Below, one piece after another: positions 31,689 to 40,752 of a DNA stretch of 64,000 nt; positions within the stretch are counted from its first letter, which is position 1, and the number at the start of each line of letters is the position of its first letter. Below the pieces are notes generated by a model. That model was not told the origin of the DNA and did not search any database. It saw only the letters and a list, made by a program, of their open reading frames with translations. The translations under genes and the position numbers were made by a program. This DNA comes from Anticarsia gemmatalis (taxonomy: Eukaryota > Arthropoda > Insecta > Lepidoptera > Erebidae). The stretch spans positions 8,223,124-8,287,123 of the forward strand of contig NC_134775.1 of assembly GCF_050436995.1 (NCBI RefSeq). Direction: 5' to 3'.

Positions 31689-32640
31689 ATGTTGGGTCTC
31701 CATCTCCACCACGTCTGCCGACACATCAGCGGCGTTAGAAGCCGCGGGCCGGTCTGATGCCTGCGAAGCGGCCTTGGCCTTCTTCGCAGTCGTCTTCTTC
31801 TTGTTCTTCTTACCCTTTTTGGGGTTTTCCCCCTGGCTTCTCGTCCTCTGACCCTTTGATGGGGCGCAGGTTTTGCTCCCAACTATATGCGCCGCCTGCC
31901 GCGGCGCAAACGGCACAGTTCGGTGCTTCCGAGCACGACTGGGCAATGTGGCCCGGCTTGCCGCACCGGAAGCACGTGCCGCTTCGGTCAACCTCTGACG
32001 TGCACCGCGCACAGACATGGCCTCCTTCGAGGCACCGATAACAACGGCGCTCGCGCGGTGGGAGAAGCTCCACCCGCGCCGACACCCATCCGATCAAGAG
32101 ACGGCGGCCATCGACGAGTTTTTTGGCCGCCGCAACTGGGCAGCAGGCCCAGATAGATCCTCCGCCATGAGGGCCGAGGCGGATCTGACCCAGCCGGACG
32201 GAGTCCGCTGGGCACTCGCCGGCCCTGGAGAGAGCGGTTTTTATTTCCTCCGGAGAGGCAGAGTCGTCCAGGCCCGTGATCCGTAATTCGGTGGTTTTTG
32301 TGGGCCTGGACACGCGGACGATGTCCTCCTCGAGGACCTCGCGAAGTTTGGAGGCGAAGGCATCCGCTTTTTCGGCTCCGGACGCTCCTGGGAGCTCGAA
32401 CATCCGAGCCCCAGTGGCAGCAACCCTAAACCTGCCGTCGTTGGGGCCAATGCCCAAGTCGGCCAGGTTAATTTTAGCCTTTGCGTCCCCAATGACGTCT
32501 TTGTATGTTGCGCCATTTTTCGCCGCCTCCGGCTGCAGTGTTATGACGACTGCAGCCGATTTCGGAGTCCGGAGCTTCGACGCCTTCTTCTTGGATGCCT
32601 TCTTCTCCGCGGTCTTCGGCGCCTTCTCTTTTGTGTGATA
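31689..32640 (-). pseudogene. R1-clade LINE ORF1 (gag-like), 5'-truncated
   Basis: From about 32635: Lys-rich EKAPKTAEKKASKKKASKL, central domain (YKDVIGDAKAKINLADLGI, LRITGLDDSASPEEIKTAL), then zinc knuckles CYRCLEGGHVCARC, CFRCGKPGHIAQSC and a third CAVC half. Open to 31810. The natural C-terminus (KKAKAASQASDRPAAS... ending ETQH) is in a second frame, so one shift lies near 31810-31830. The N-terminal half is missing by 5' truncation. RNA-binding coat protein of the LINE. Confidence 0.8.
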
Positions 32641-32945
32641 ATCGTTTTGATAATTTGACATATTAAAGTATTTAAATAAAATAAATCTTAAAAAATATGA
32701 GATCAATACAATAAAGCTAACTCTACAACAATTTAAAGATAGTGACTTATTTATCGACAACAGCTTCCGGTCCAACATATTTGTCCAATATTGTATTGTA
32801 TTGTCCTCAATAGATTGTATGCAGGTTGCTGCGTATTGTCCATTTGGGCCATTTTCGTTTTTCTTAACATATATGTTGCCGTTACGTAGCCAACAAAAAC
32901 GAAATCCATTAGCATGAGCTCGAATTCGAGCTTCGCGAATAAACA
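32641..32945 (-). pseudogene. Jockey-like LINE, ORF1 C-terminus joined to ORF2 linker
   Basis: IREARIRAHANGFRFCWLR and NIYVKKNENG match the C-terminal baculovirus-FP-like segment of LINE ORF1 proteins (compare KDSGYKFVFIRDGRIFARK at 61230). It runs without a clear ORF1 stop into FNMSNYQNDYHTK, which fits directly before VNWSILNN at 22620. The endonuclease is absent. Confidence 0.55.
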
Positions 32946-32951
32946 ATAACA

Positions 32952-33559
32952 AATATATTTTAACATTGCAATGTGACTTATCTAAATTTGTAGAGGTATA
33001 TCCCATGCAGAGTAAGGATTCCGAATCAGTAGCGAGAGAATTCGTTTCTAATTTCATCCTGAGATACGGAGTGCCAAAAGAAATAATTACAGATAAAGGT
33101 ACAGAGTTCATGTCTAGTATTATGGAAAATGTGTGTAAAATATTAAAAATAAAACGTTTAAATTCCACACCTTATCACCATGAAACGATAGGATCATTGG
33201 AAAATAGTTATAAGCATTTAGGATCATATCTTAGAATTCAGTGTGATAGAAATAATATCGATTGGAGTGACTGGTTACCTTTCTGGTCATTCTCGTACAA
33301 TACTACAGTGCATTCAGAAACAAAATACACACCTTTTGAATTAGTATTTGGCAAAAGTTGTAAATTGCCCTCAGATTTTGGAAATTCAGTTGAACCTTTG
33401 TACAATTATAATGATTACCCAAAAGAAATGAAATATCGTTTACAGCGAGCACAGTACGATGCCAAGCAAAATTTGTTACAAAGTAAATTAAAAAGAAAAT
33501 TAATGTATGACAAGAAAACTTACTCCGTAACTTACAAAAAGGGTGACCTTATCCTTATA
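32952..33559 (+). pseudogene. Gypsy integrase catalytic core, second half
   Basis: KYILTLQCDLSKFVEVYP continues the core. Second Asp in EIITDKGTEFMSS; Glu in HHETIGSLENSYKHLGSY; then TPFELVFGKSCKLPS and KGDLILIS. The residues of the D,D35E triad are all preserved across the LINE insertion. A LINE tail interrupts it at about 33560. Confidence 0.85.
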
Positions 33560-34027
33560 AGTTGCGAGTTAGGAGGGATTTTGCTTTAGTCTGGTATTTA
33601 TTTAAAATTATTAGAGGAAAAGAGCACAATGCAGATATGCTTAAACATGTGCACTTTAGTGTTCCGGATAGGTATATTTGGAAACGAAGGAAACCGCCTC
33701 TGTTAGCAGTTCCGCGAGGGAGGACCAAACTGTTACAGGAGGCGCCACTGACGCGTGCGCTCCGCACTCTCAATCTGATAGCAGATAAACTGGATGTGTT
33801 TTGCTGTACTCTGAGTGAATTCACAAGGGTTTCTATGTTTATCATATGTTATAACGTTTATTGTTAAGGTTAGTTTTATAATTAATAATATTATTGTAAA
33901 TTACTAGACTAAGTATTATAAATAATTATGTATCTGTGGCATAACTACCGCATTGGGTGGTACACCTGTAATGGTAGTTGTAAGCTGTGAGAAATAAATA
34001 AATAAAAAAATAAATAAATAAAAAATC
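33560..34027 (+). mobile_element. LINE 3' fragment (ORF2 C-terminus and tail)
   Basis: RVRRDFALVWYLFKIIRG, DRYIWKRRKPPLL and EAPLTRALRTLNLIAD are the C-terminal text of Jockey/CR1-type ORF2. The 3' UTR ends GTGAGAAATAAATAAATAA, an A-rich repeat tail. Removing it rejoins the integrase C-terminal codons. Confidence 0.75.
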
Positions 34028-34164
34028 AAACTGGAAATAAACTACAAAACATCTATAATGGCCCCTATGAAGTTATTGGGGAAGTTTCACCTAATGTTAA
34101 GATTTTAAAAGATAATAAAGAATATCTTATACATAAGAATAATACTAAGAAGTATTTTAGTTAA
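34028..34164 (+). pseudogene. Gypsy integrase C-terminus
   Basis: NQTGNKLQNIYNGPYEVIG, then VKILKDNKEYLIHKNNTKK and a stop at 34164. The GPYEV motif is the usual SH3-like C-terminal element of Gypsy integrases. Confidence 0.8.
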
Positions 34165-34341
34165 TATTAAGTATTTTCATTTTATTCTTATACCTATGTT
34201 TAAAGTAAAAGTTACGTTGTTTAGTTTTTCTCTTTAAAAAAAAGTATAATTGTATTTAAAGTTTTGTAATAGTTAGTTTTTTTTTTTTTTCTCTCTCCTT
34301 AAAAGGGGAAGGGTAGCAGCCTAGGCCTTTTTCGGGGGAGT
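34165..34341 (+). promoter_or_regulatory. Gypsy 3' UTR and polypurine tract
   Basis: AT-rich stretch, T-run, then AAAAGGGGAAGGG (about 34301) and TTCGGGGGAG directly before the 3' LTR. The second is the likely plus-strand primer site. Confidence 0.55.
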
Positions 34342-34557
34342 TGTAGTGTAATATGATATTATGCTTTTAATTTAGCAATAAGTAAAAACTCACGTGTACG
34401 AATATTGCATCGAATACACTTTATATTTAGGTATTGCATAGTTAAGCATATTGTTGTAATTTGTATTTATATGTTTGATTGGCAATTCAATAAAAGACAC
34501 TGAACGAGTAAGACATGTTTGATTGAAACAACACCTTAAGTCCCACGGGTTATTACA
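34342..34557 (+). repeat. 3' LTR of the Gypsy element
   Basis: 216 bp. Differs from the 5' LTR at about five positions by eye (for example GTGTACG versus GTTTACG, CACGGG versus CACATG). Followed by the TATG duplication. Confidence 0.85.
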
Positions 34558-34561
34558 TATG

Positions 34562-34852
34562 CGACTGATAAAGGAACTAGACGATGAAGACTTTCGTATA
34601 TACCGTCGCATGAGTTCTGATATATTTGCTGAATTGCTGGAAATGGTGAAACCATATATTACTAAAACCGATACAGTTATGAGAAAAGCTGTGACTGCTG
34701 AAGAAAGATTATTAGCAACCTTAAAGTATCTCGCGTCAGGAAGAGAATTCAGAGAACTTAAATTCAGTACAAGTATATCATCGCAACTATTGTCAGAGAT
34801 AATACCAGAGACCTGTGCAGCAATCTGTAAAGTGCTAAAGAATTATATGAAG
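34562..34852 (+). pseudogene. Harbinger-2 transposase exon 1, second part
   Basis: RLIKELDDEDFRIYRRMS through LLATLKYLASGREFRELKF to KVLKNYMK, then an AAG|GTATTT donor. The helix-turn-helix region of PIF/Harbinger transposases. In phase with the first part at 11614-11757. Confidence 0.8.
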
Positions 34853-35239
34853 GTATTTTTAAAATAATAAGACTAATTCCATACAATCTTATTTATTTAT
34901 TTATAAATCACAATAAGACTAATTCCATACAATCATATTTATTTATTGTATTACAGTCAAATATTTATGTATGTTTGCTTTTTAGTTATAATTTTAAAAT
35001 TATTATTATTATTTATTTCTTAAAAAACAAAAAATCTTGTAGTTCTGTCCCTTGACCCCTAAACACAGTCTGCGTCATATTAAATTGTGTTGCTTCGCTT
35101 GGAGTCAACTCTGATGGAGTGTTAGTTGGTGATAATACTTGACTATATAGGCAAATACTGAGCTTGTGGGTCTGCTGAATAAATTGTTATCGAATCGGCT
35201 GGTGTTTGAGGTACAGAGGATGTCGATTGTAGGCTTAAT
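34853..35239. other. Transposase intron and 3' part of the antisense MADF gene
   Basis: AT-rich. A 36-base unit containing AAGACTAATTCCATACAATC is repeated in tandem at 34868-34945. No exon of its own recognised. Confidence 0.45.
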
Positions 35240-35933
35240 GATGATGAATGTTGCAAATAGCGTGGTGGTGATAATGATTGCGAGTGTTGAGGTGACCGTA
35301 TTGGTTAAGTATAGTTAACAAAACTGTTAACGATGAATGTCGTGAATTTCTAGGTGATGGTGTTGGTTGCGTATGTTTAGGTGACGGTGAATGGTGTGAA
35401 TGTATAGGTGACGGTGAATGGTGTGAATGTATAGGTGACGGTGATTGTTGCGTACGTTTAGGTAACTGTGATTGTTGTGAATGTTTAGGTGACGGTGATG
35501 GTTAGGTATATTTAGGTGACTGTGATGTTTGAGAATATTGAGGAGATGGTGAAGGTTGTAAATATTGCGGAGACGGCGACGGTTGTAAATATTGAGGAGA
35601 CTGTGACAGTTGCATATATTTAGGTGACTGTGATGTTTGTGAATATTGAGGAAATGGTGATGAAAGGTGCTGATATAAATGGCTTGTATATGGTGGAGTG
35701 TAGTAGGGTTGTGTACCAGTATGCATGTTTTTATTTAACTTTATCGAAACGTCTAAAGAGAGTTCTCCTAATTTAGCATAAAACAATAGTTCTCCAATCA
35801 TTTTTTCTACAATACATCTTTGCAGTTTCGGTAACTCTTTCAATTGACAGCTCACTGAGCGTCCAAACGCATCTGCTGAGGTGTCTTCATGCGAGCTGCT
35901 TTCTTTAATTAATTGTTTCGCAGATAGTATCAA
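35240..35933 (-). pseudogene. Harbinger-2 MADF/BESS partner, C-terminal exon
   Basis: From 35933: BESS-like helices (FGRSVSCQLKELPKLQR, EKMIGELLFYAKLGEL), then a Tyr/Ser/Pro/Gln repeat region (SPQYLQPSPSPQYLQ). A stop at 35502 interrupts it; the same frame goes on with PSPSPKHSQQSQLP, HSHHSPSPIHSHHSPSP and more down to about 35290. The DNA is a minisatellite of 24-27-base units. The MADF domain is in an upstream exon at 37200-37454; the middle exon was not found. Transposase exon 2 lies between these exons on the other strand. Confidence 0.7.
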
Positions 35934-35998
35934 CTCTTATTGTTTCTTGTATAGATCGTTTTGGCGTTTGAATGTACTCTTTCCCTTTTTTGTTGCAG

Positions 35999-36813
35999 GT
36001 ACCTGAAACAGAAAATGAATGGTTAAAAATAGCAAAAGAATTTGAACGAAAATGGCAGTTCAATCATTGTGTGGGTGCAATTGACGGAAAGCATATTCTT
36101 ATCGAAAAGCCACCAGACTCCGGTTCAATATATTACAATTACAAGGGAACATTCAGCATAGTTTTGCTTGGCATTGTTAATGCCAATTATGAATTTATTT
36201 ACGTGAAAGCAGGTACAAACGGGAGTATTTCTGATGGTGGAGTATTTAACCATACATCCTTTCATGAAAAGTTATTGTCCAAACAACTGCATTTACCAGG
36301 ACCCTCTATCTTGCCGTCATCAGATGTAGTTGCCCCATATTTTTTAGTAGCAGACAGTGCATTTGCCATAAATGAAAATCTTTTAAAGCCATATCCACAA
36401 AAAAACTTGACACATGACAAAAGAATATACAACTATAGACTTTCCAGAGCTAGGAGAATTGTTGAAAATACATTTGGTATATTAGCTGAACGCTTCAGGG
36501 TATTTAAAAACCCATCACAATCAATGTCAAAAATGTACCAATAATAGTAATGGCTTCATGTTTTCTGCACAATTTTCTAAGAAAAAAGTCTGCTAACTAC
36601 GTCACAAGGAATTGTGTCGACCGGGAAGATACTGAAGATAATACTTTCCGACCAGGAGATTGGCGGGTAAATGATATATCAATCGGTCTCAATAGATCAG
36701 AGAGACAACGTACTGCAGATGGTAATGCAGTTAGACAGATATTCACGAAATATTTTAACAATCAAGGTAGAGTTGATTTTCAGGAAAGAATGATCAATGT
36801 ACTAAATATTTAA
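35999..36813 (+). pseudogene. Harbinger-2 transposase exon 2 (DDE domain)
   Basis: Acceptor TTGTTGCAG at 35998. Opens VPETENEWLKIAKEF. Catalytic residues: CVGAIDGKHILIEK (first Asp), LVADSAFAINENL (second Asp), SRARRIVENTFGILAE (Glu). One single-base shift near 36525-36540; the frame then continues MASCFLHNFLRKKS to a stop at 36813. DDE_Tnp_4 fold complete apart from this shift. Together with exon 1 this would be a transposase of about 415 residues. Confidence 0.85.
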
Positions 36814-37199
36814 GTATACATACGTCGTCGGTATTATCGATTCCCTCTGATGTCGGAGTGGTCTTCTCATGAAGAAAAGTCAGATACGTATAGTACCATA
36901 GTATCGGAGTGTACACTCCTTCCGACCCAGCATCAGTTGATTTGCTGGATTCCACTTACAAATTACATTTGTTTATCTTAGTACGAGTATGTACCTGGAT
37001 AACTTACAATAATATTACTAGTAAATAAGTTCATTTTGTAAAGTTTTACGTACAGTCGAGTGCAGATCAACCTATACAAAAAAAGGTGCACCACTGTAAA
37101 GCTTGACCTGCACTTGACTCTGTACCTAAATATGTATTTACTAAATATAACTAAAATATTAATTTTACAAAGAGTGTTATTTATTTGCAATATACCTAC
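36814..37199. other. Intron of the antisense MADF gene
   Basis: Noncoding. Contains an inverted pair around 37055-37115 (GTGCAGATCAA / TTGACCTGCAC). No exon recognised. Confidence 0.45.
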
Positions 37200-37454
37200 C
37201 TTTTTTCGTTCACGCCTATATGCTGCTCTTAGGTGTTAAATTTTTTTCTTAACGTACTCTATTGTGGCATGTGGGTAACCCGTTTTCCACTTTTCTAATA
37301 TAATTTCTAATGCTTGATTGCGGGCGTCTTTGTTACAATAGAGTTCGTGGGAAGAATCCCATAAACATAGAAAATCCTTATAAATTTGAATGATTTCTAA
37401 AATCAACTGTTTCTCCGTAATATTTACGGCTTCTTGCTCCGACGCCGCCGCCAT
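37200..37454 (-). pseudogene. Harbinger-2 MADF domain exon 1
   Basis: ATG at 37454 (MAAASEQEAVN). MADF text: LILEIIQIYKDFLCLWDSS, LEIILEKWKTGYPHATIEYV. An in-frame TAA near 37236 is followed in the same frame by HLRAAYRRERKK and a GTAGGTA donor at 37199. So one nonsense change breaks an otherwise normal MADF exon. Partner of the Harbinger-2 transposase. Confidence 0.8.
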
Positions 37455-37686
37455 TGCAACTTCGTTAACGTGTGTCTCGCTCGGAGGCAGAATCGCGACT
37501 AAAGCGCTAAACGGTGCGGTGCGTGGGCCACACGCGCGAACAACGCGCGAACCGCACCGAATCCTTTGGCAGAACTATCGGACCGAGCGGACCGTCAATA
37601 ATAATAATAATGTGCGGCGGACCGATGTACACACTATCGAATATTGTCCGGAGCGCACCAAGGTCACGGTGCGGTGCGATCGTCTG
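37455..37686. promoter_or_regulatory. Harbinger-2 right end: MADF promoter region and TIR
   Basis: GC-rich relative to its surroundings, with inverted GCGCGAACAACGCGCG and several GGTGCGGTGCG copies, probably subterminal protein-binding repeats. The TIR lies at 37670-37686. Confidence 0.5.
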
Positions 37687-37689
37687 TTA

Positions 37690-39245
37690 ATGCTTTGAGT
37701 TTGGACTAACCTACTATTAACATCTTGGCCAAAGGCATGAACTTCGCACTCACGCCTAAGCGAATACCGTACGAAAGTGTAATCAGTAGCGTCGAGGAAA
37801 CGATTGTTCGTAATAAAATACCGCCCGCGACGCCGATACCCTGCGACAGGACGTTGCGGTTATATTACGAAAATCGAAGGTTCCAGCGAGTAATACCACT
37901 GCAGAAGAGCGTCAAGTACTGAAACTTATTCGGGATAACTAGGATATATTAGTGCTTAAGGCCGACAAGGGAAACGCCACTGTAGTGATGAATACAACTG
38001 ATTACCAACCAAAAGTTCGGGACATGTTATGTGATAACAAGGTATATAAACCGGTATCATATAACCCTACGGCTAGAGTAACACGTCGAATATGGACGCT
38101 GATACAGGACAACAAGGACCTCTTTACGGAAGACGAGTACGAGAGACTGTATAAACTGAAGTCGCACCAACCACCGAAATTATATGGCCTGCCCAAAATA
38201 CACAAGTCCAACGTACCACCGCGGCCTATCGTGAGTCAAATCGCCTCTCCTACTTACGACCTTGCAAAGAACGTTGCGTCAGTATTGCAGCCACTCGTCG
38301 GAAATACACCGTCTTTCGTGAAAGATTCGCGGCACTTCGTCCAGATTATTAAGGACCTTAGATTGAAACCGGGCGATGTCATGGTGAGTTTTGACGTCGA
38401 GTCGCTCTTCACCAATATTCCAATTAAGGAGTGTTTGGACGTGGTAAAGACCAAGCTAGAGGACAACGAGATGCCGTTTAACTATATTGATCTACTTAAA
38501 AACTGTTTGGACGGCGACTACTTCCTTTTCCAAGGCCAACATTACCTTCAAATTGATGGCGTCGCAACGGGCAGCCTCGTTGCCCCTGCACTGGCTAATC
38601 TCTGGATAGAGCACTTTGACGAGAAAGCATTGGCACTCGGACCAAAAACCATACGGCTTTGGAAAAGATATGTGGACGACATCTTCTGGATGATCCAAGG
38701 AGGTCAACAGGAAGTAGATCAATATCTAGAACACCTTAACTCCATTCACCCTAAGATGAGGTTCACCTACGAAATGGAGACGGACAGGTCGTTGTCATTC
38801 TTAGATGTGAGGGTTGCCGCGAAATACATTCCCGATCTTATCACACTGCGTTTACCGGAAACCGACACACACAGATAGATACCTGCACGCTACATCACAT
38901 CACCTTCCCCGTCTCTTGCAGTCCGTTATGACGTCACTGAAGAACAGAGCTCATGACCTCTGTGACCCTGAACATGTTGGGAAGGAGCTGGAACATGTTT
39001 AGGAGGTACTACGAATGAACGGATACCACGTAAGTCGACGAAGGAACAGGATCACGAAACGGAGTAAACATCCGGAGGTCAACAGACAGCCCGCCTACTT
39101 GCCCTACGTCAGAGGAGTGACTGATAAGATCGGGAATGTATTGAAACAATACAGCATCAGCACAATATTCACGCCGGGGGCAAAAGTCAGCAGCATGGTG
39201 GGCACACCGAAGGATGTACTACCGTTTCAAACACCAGGTGTCTAC
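37690..39245 (+). pseudogene. Penelope-like ORF, reverse transcriptase and linker
   Basis: ILAKGMNFALTPKRIPYES and LYYENRRFQ, a shift, a stop near 37938, then a 308-codon open stretch: VLKADKGNATVVMN, LYGLPKIHKSNVPPRPIVS, VSFDVESLFTNIPI (motif A), YLQIDGVATGSLVAPALAN, WKRYVDDIFWM (catalytic YVDD), DRSLSFLDVRV. A frameshift near 38820, a stop at 39001, then YHVSRRRNRITKRSKHPE up to PFQTPGVY, where a solo LTR interrupts it. Telomerase-related RT of the Penelope type. Confidence 0.85.
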
Positions 39246-39508
39246 TGTTAGAAATAAGGTTGTGGATGTGCTAAAATGAAATGCAAAAGTTCACGCTTCA
39301 ACCAAACTCACTATATTTGTTCTTTACAACACTTGGAAGTATATAGATCTGTTTCCTAGCAAAGCATGTGTCGAACAGAGAGCGTAACTCTAAAAGAACG
39401 TTACTTTTATGATGATTGCTTAGGTCAGTGTGACCAGTACACAAATACAAACATAATGTCTAGATATTGCATAATTAATTTTTGTATTTGAAATGATAAA
39501 TTTCAACA
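39246..39508. repeat. Solo LTR, 263 bp, 5-bp TSD
   Basis: TGTTAG...CAACA ends, flanked by TCTAC at 39241-39245 and 39509-39513. Removing it with one TCTAC restores GVY|KINCSCG as in the second Penelope copy. Internal sequence absent, so a recombined LTR. Superfamily and orientation not determined. Confidence 0.8.
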
Positions 39509-39924
39509 TCTACAAGATCAACTGCAGCTGCGGTAGTTACTACATAGGCTAGGCTAAGCGATCAATAGCTAAAAGGGTCAAGGAACATATCACCGCTGTT
39601 AAGAACCATCAGATCAGCAAGTCAGCCATTGCGGAACATCTACTCGAAGCAGGAACTAACCACTGGATTGAGTTCCATCGCCCTCTCCACTGAACGACAT
39701 TTCTACTCAAGGATTGTTCGTGAAGCGATCGAAATAAAAAAACATGCAAATTTCAGTCGGGTAGACGGCTTCAAATTATTCGCGACGTGGAATACAGTGA
39801 TTACTGTTACAAAACCTCGCTATGTTTCGCAATTAGCTCGCAGAATAGGGACACGGTTAGAGTAGTGTGTGATGGCGGTTGGAAAAATCAAAATATGAGG
39901 GTGGATGAACAATCGTCCGCCTCA
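39509..39924 (+). pseudogene. Penelope-like ORF, GIY-YIG endonuclease region
   Basis: KINCSCGSYYIG then a stop (TAG for Gln), AKRSIAKRVKEHITAVKNH and AIAEHLLEAGTNHWIEFHR, a shift, TERHFYSRIVREAIEIKKH, ending SQLARRIGTRLE. GIY-YIG nuclease with GVY/YIG separated by the solo LTR. Cuts target DNA in Penelope-like elements; inactive here. Confidence 0.8.
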
Positions 39925-40208
39925 TCTATACTAATATAATAAAGCTGAAGAGTTTGTTTGTTTGTTTGTTTGATTGTTTGTTTGTTTGTTTGTTTGTTTG
40001 TTTGAACGCGCTAATCTCAGGAACTACTGGTCCGATTTGAAAAATTATTTCAGTGTTAGATAGCCCATTTATCGAGGATGGCTATAGGCTATATAACATC
40101 ACGCTACGGTCATTAGGAGCGGAGTAGCAACGAAAAATGATACAAAAACGGGGATAATTTTGACCCATTCTCTTAGGTGACGCAAGCGAAGTTGCGCGGG
40201 TCAGCTAG
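39925..40208 (+). mobile_element. Lep1-type Helitron in the Penelope 3' region
   Basis: TCTATACTAATATAATAAAG start, long GTTT microsatellite, hairpin and CTAG end at 40208. Comparison with the other Penelope copy (minus strand near 50975) shows insertion at CTCA^TATAC, again between A and T, with no base lost. Confidence 0.85.
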
Positions 40209-40351
40209 TATACAAGAAGTCCTGTCATCGCTGCTCCAGTCAGCCTGCGACCACGGCGAGTGCAACCTGCGCCTTAAAATGCCTAACGTTTGTTAAGCAT
40301 TTTAAGGTAAAATGCGTGTTCGCGTTAATTCCCGTATTCTATTATACATTA
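40209..40351 (+). other. Penelope 3' terminus
   Basis: Matches 50847-50985 (inverted). Contains an inverted pair CCTTAAAATGC / GCATTTTAAGG and ends TCTATTATACATTA. Confidence 0.75.
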
Positions 40352-40752
40352 GATTTGGAAAATCGTCGAAAAAAGGCTGATCGCCGGTGATACTTTGGAA
40401 TGCTGCTCTTTGTCTATTCATATTGTTACGATTGTTGTTTATGTTGATGGCATTGCGATCGTTATAAGAAGATGTAACGTTATTACACAACGTTAAATGC
40501 ATTACAGACACGAAATAAACGTTTTTATGTTCTATGAAATTCGATTATATGTACACGTCAATATATTGTTTCTTAAAAGGATTGCAGCGAAACGTTCTCA
40601 GTAAAAGTTGGTTCTAGTTATCATTGCTTTGATTTGCCACTACTTTCATTAATGGCCGCCGACCGCCCAGAACTGCTCATTCTCCTTTGTCCTATAACTT
40701 TCATAACGATCACACACATAATAACACACTCTTATATACTCACACATTTACA
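40352..40752. other. Noncoding spacer
   Basis: No gene or repeat recognised between the Penelope 3' end and the third hairpin-ended repeat. Confidence 0.5.

Larger units (their letters stand above)
22621..32640 (-). mobile_element. R1-clade LINE (SART/TRAS-like), 5'-truncated
   Basis: Poly-A tail at 22621-22638 (T-run on plus), 3' UTR to 23002, ORF2 RT part 23003-25442, hAT-like insertion, ORF2 endonuclease 30955-31686, ORF1 31689-32640. Much more GC-rich than its surroundings. The 5' end stops inside ORF1; the N-terminal half of the same ORF1 family is preserved at 45076-46000. It is inserted in the Jockey-like LINE right before VNWSILNN. Stop codons and single-base shifts make it inactive. 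Confidence 0.85.
19828..32945 (-). mobile_element. Jockey-like LINE inserted in the Gypsy integrase
   Basis: Minus strand: 3' UTR 19828-20408 (with a TG/AC microsatellite), ORF2 20409-22620, and ORF1-tail/linker pieces 32641-32945. The R1-clade LINE lies between. The integrase text on both sides (GPLPTD left, KYILTLQCD right) is continuous apart from this block. The endonuclease domain is missing: the ORF1 tail is followed directly by the post-endonuclease linker, pointing to an internal deletion. The exact target duplication is masked by A-rich sequence. Confidence 0.65.
11758..34557 (+). mobile_element. Ty3/Gypsy LTR retrotransposon (mdg1-like) with nested insertions
   Basis: Two 216-bp LTRs (11758-11973 and 34342-34557), both TGTAGTG...TTACA, flanked by the 4-bp duplication TATG (11754-11757 and 34558-34561). 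Internal order: PBS, purine-rich tandem-repeat leader, small membrane ORF, gag, protease, RT, RNase H, integrase, polypurine tract. Harbinger-1, a Jockey-like LINE and a LINE tail are inserted in pol. By eye the LTRs differ at about five positions. Protein order (RNase H before integrase) makes it Ty3/Gypsy. The extra small ORF and the Arg/Gly-rich gag without a zinc knuckle recall the mdg1/412 group (inference). Confidence 0.85.
11495..37686 (+). mobile_element. PIF/Harbinger DNA transposon 2, inflated to 26 kb by nested insertions
   Basis: Left end ATACACGATCGAAC and right end (reverse complement) CAGACGATCGCAC form weak TIRs. Both are flanked by TTA (11492-11494 and 37687-37689), fitting the 3-bp Harbinger duplication. 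It contains a plus-strand DDE transposase (exon 1 in two pieces, exon 2 at 35999-36813) and a minus-strand MADF/BESS partner gene (37200-37454 and 35240-35933). Without the 22.8-kb Gypsy insertion the element would be about 3.4 kb, a normal size. End positions may be off by a few bases. Confidence 0.65.
9530..40351 (+). mobile_element. Penelope-like retroelement, split by about 28 kb of nested insertions
   Basis: One copy in three separated parts: N-terminal coding 9530-10086 (with a Helitron), RT/endonuclease coding 37690-39880 (with a solo LTR), and the 3' end to 40351 (with a Helitron). The left part ends NLSNV and the right part resumes with ILAKGMNFALTP, which are adjacent in Penelope-type proteins I know. 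The 3' terminus TCTATTATACATTA matches the other two Penelope copies in the window. Inserted between the halves is the hairpin repeat copy 2 with Harbinger-2. Joining the halves into one element is inference from family order. Confidence 0.7.

Noticed and set aside
31810..33168. A single 452-codon protein on the minus strand
   Set aside because: It is a chance fusion: antisense of the Gypsy integrase, then Jockey-like LINE text, then R1 ORF1.
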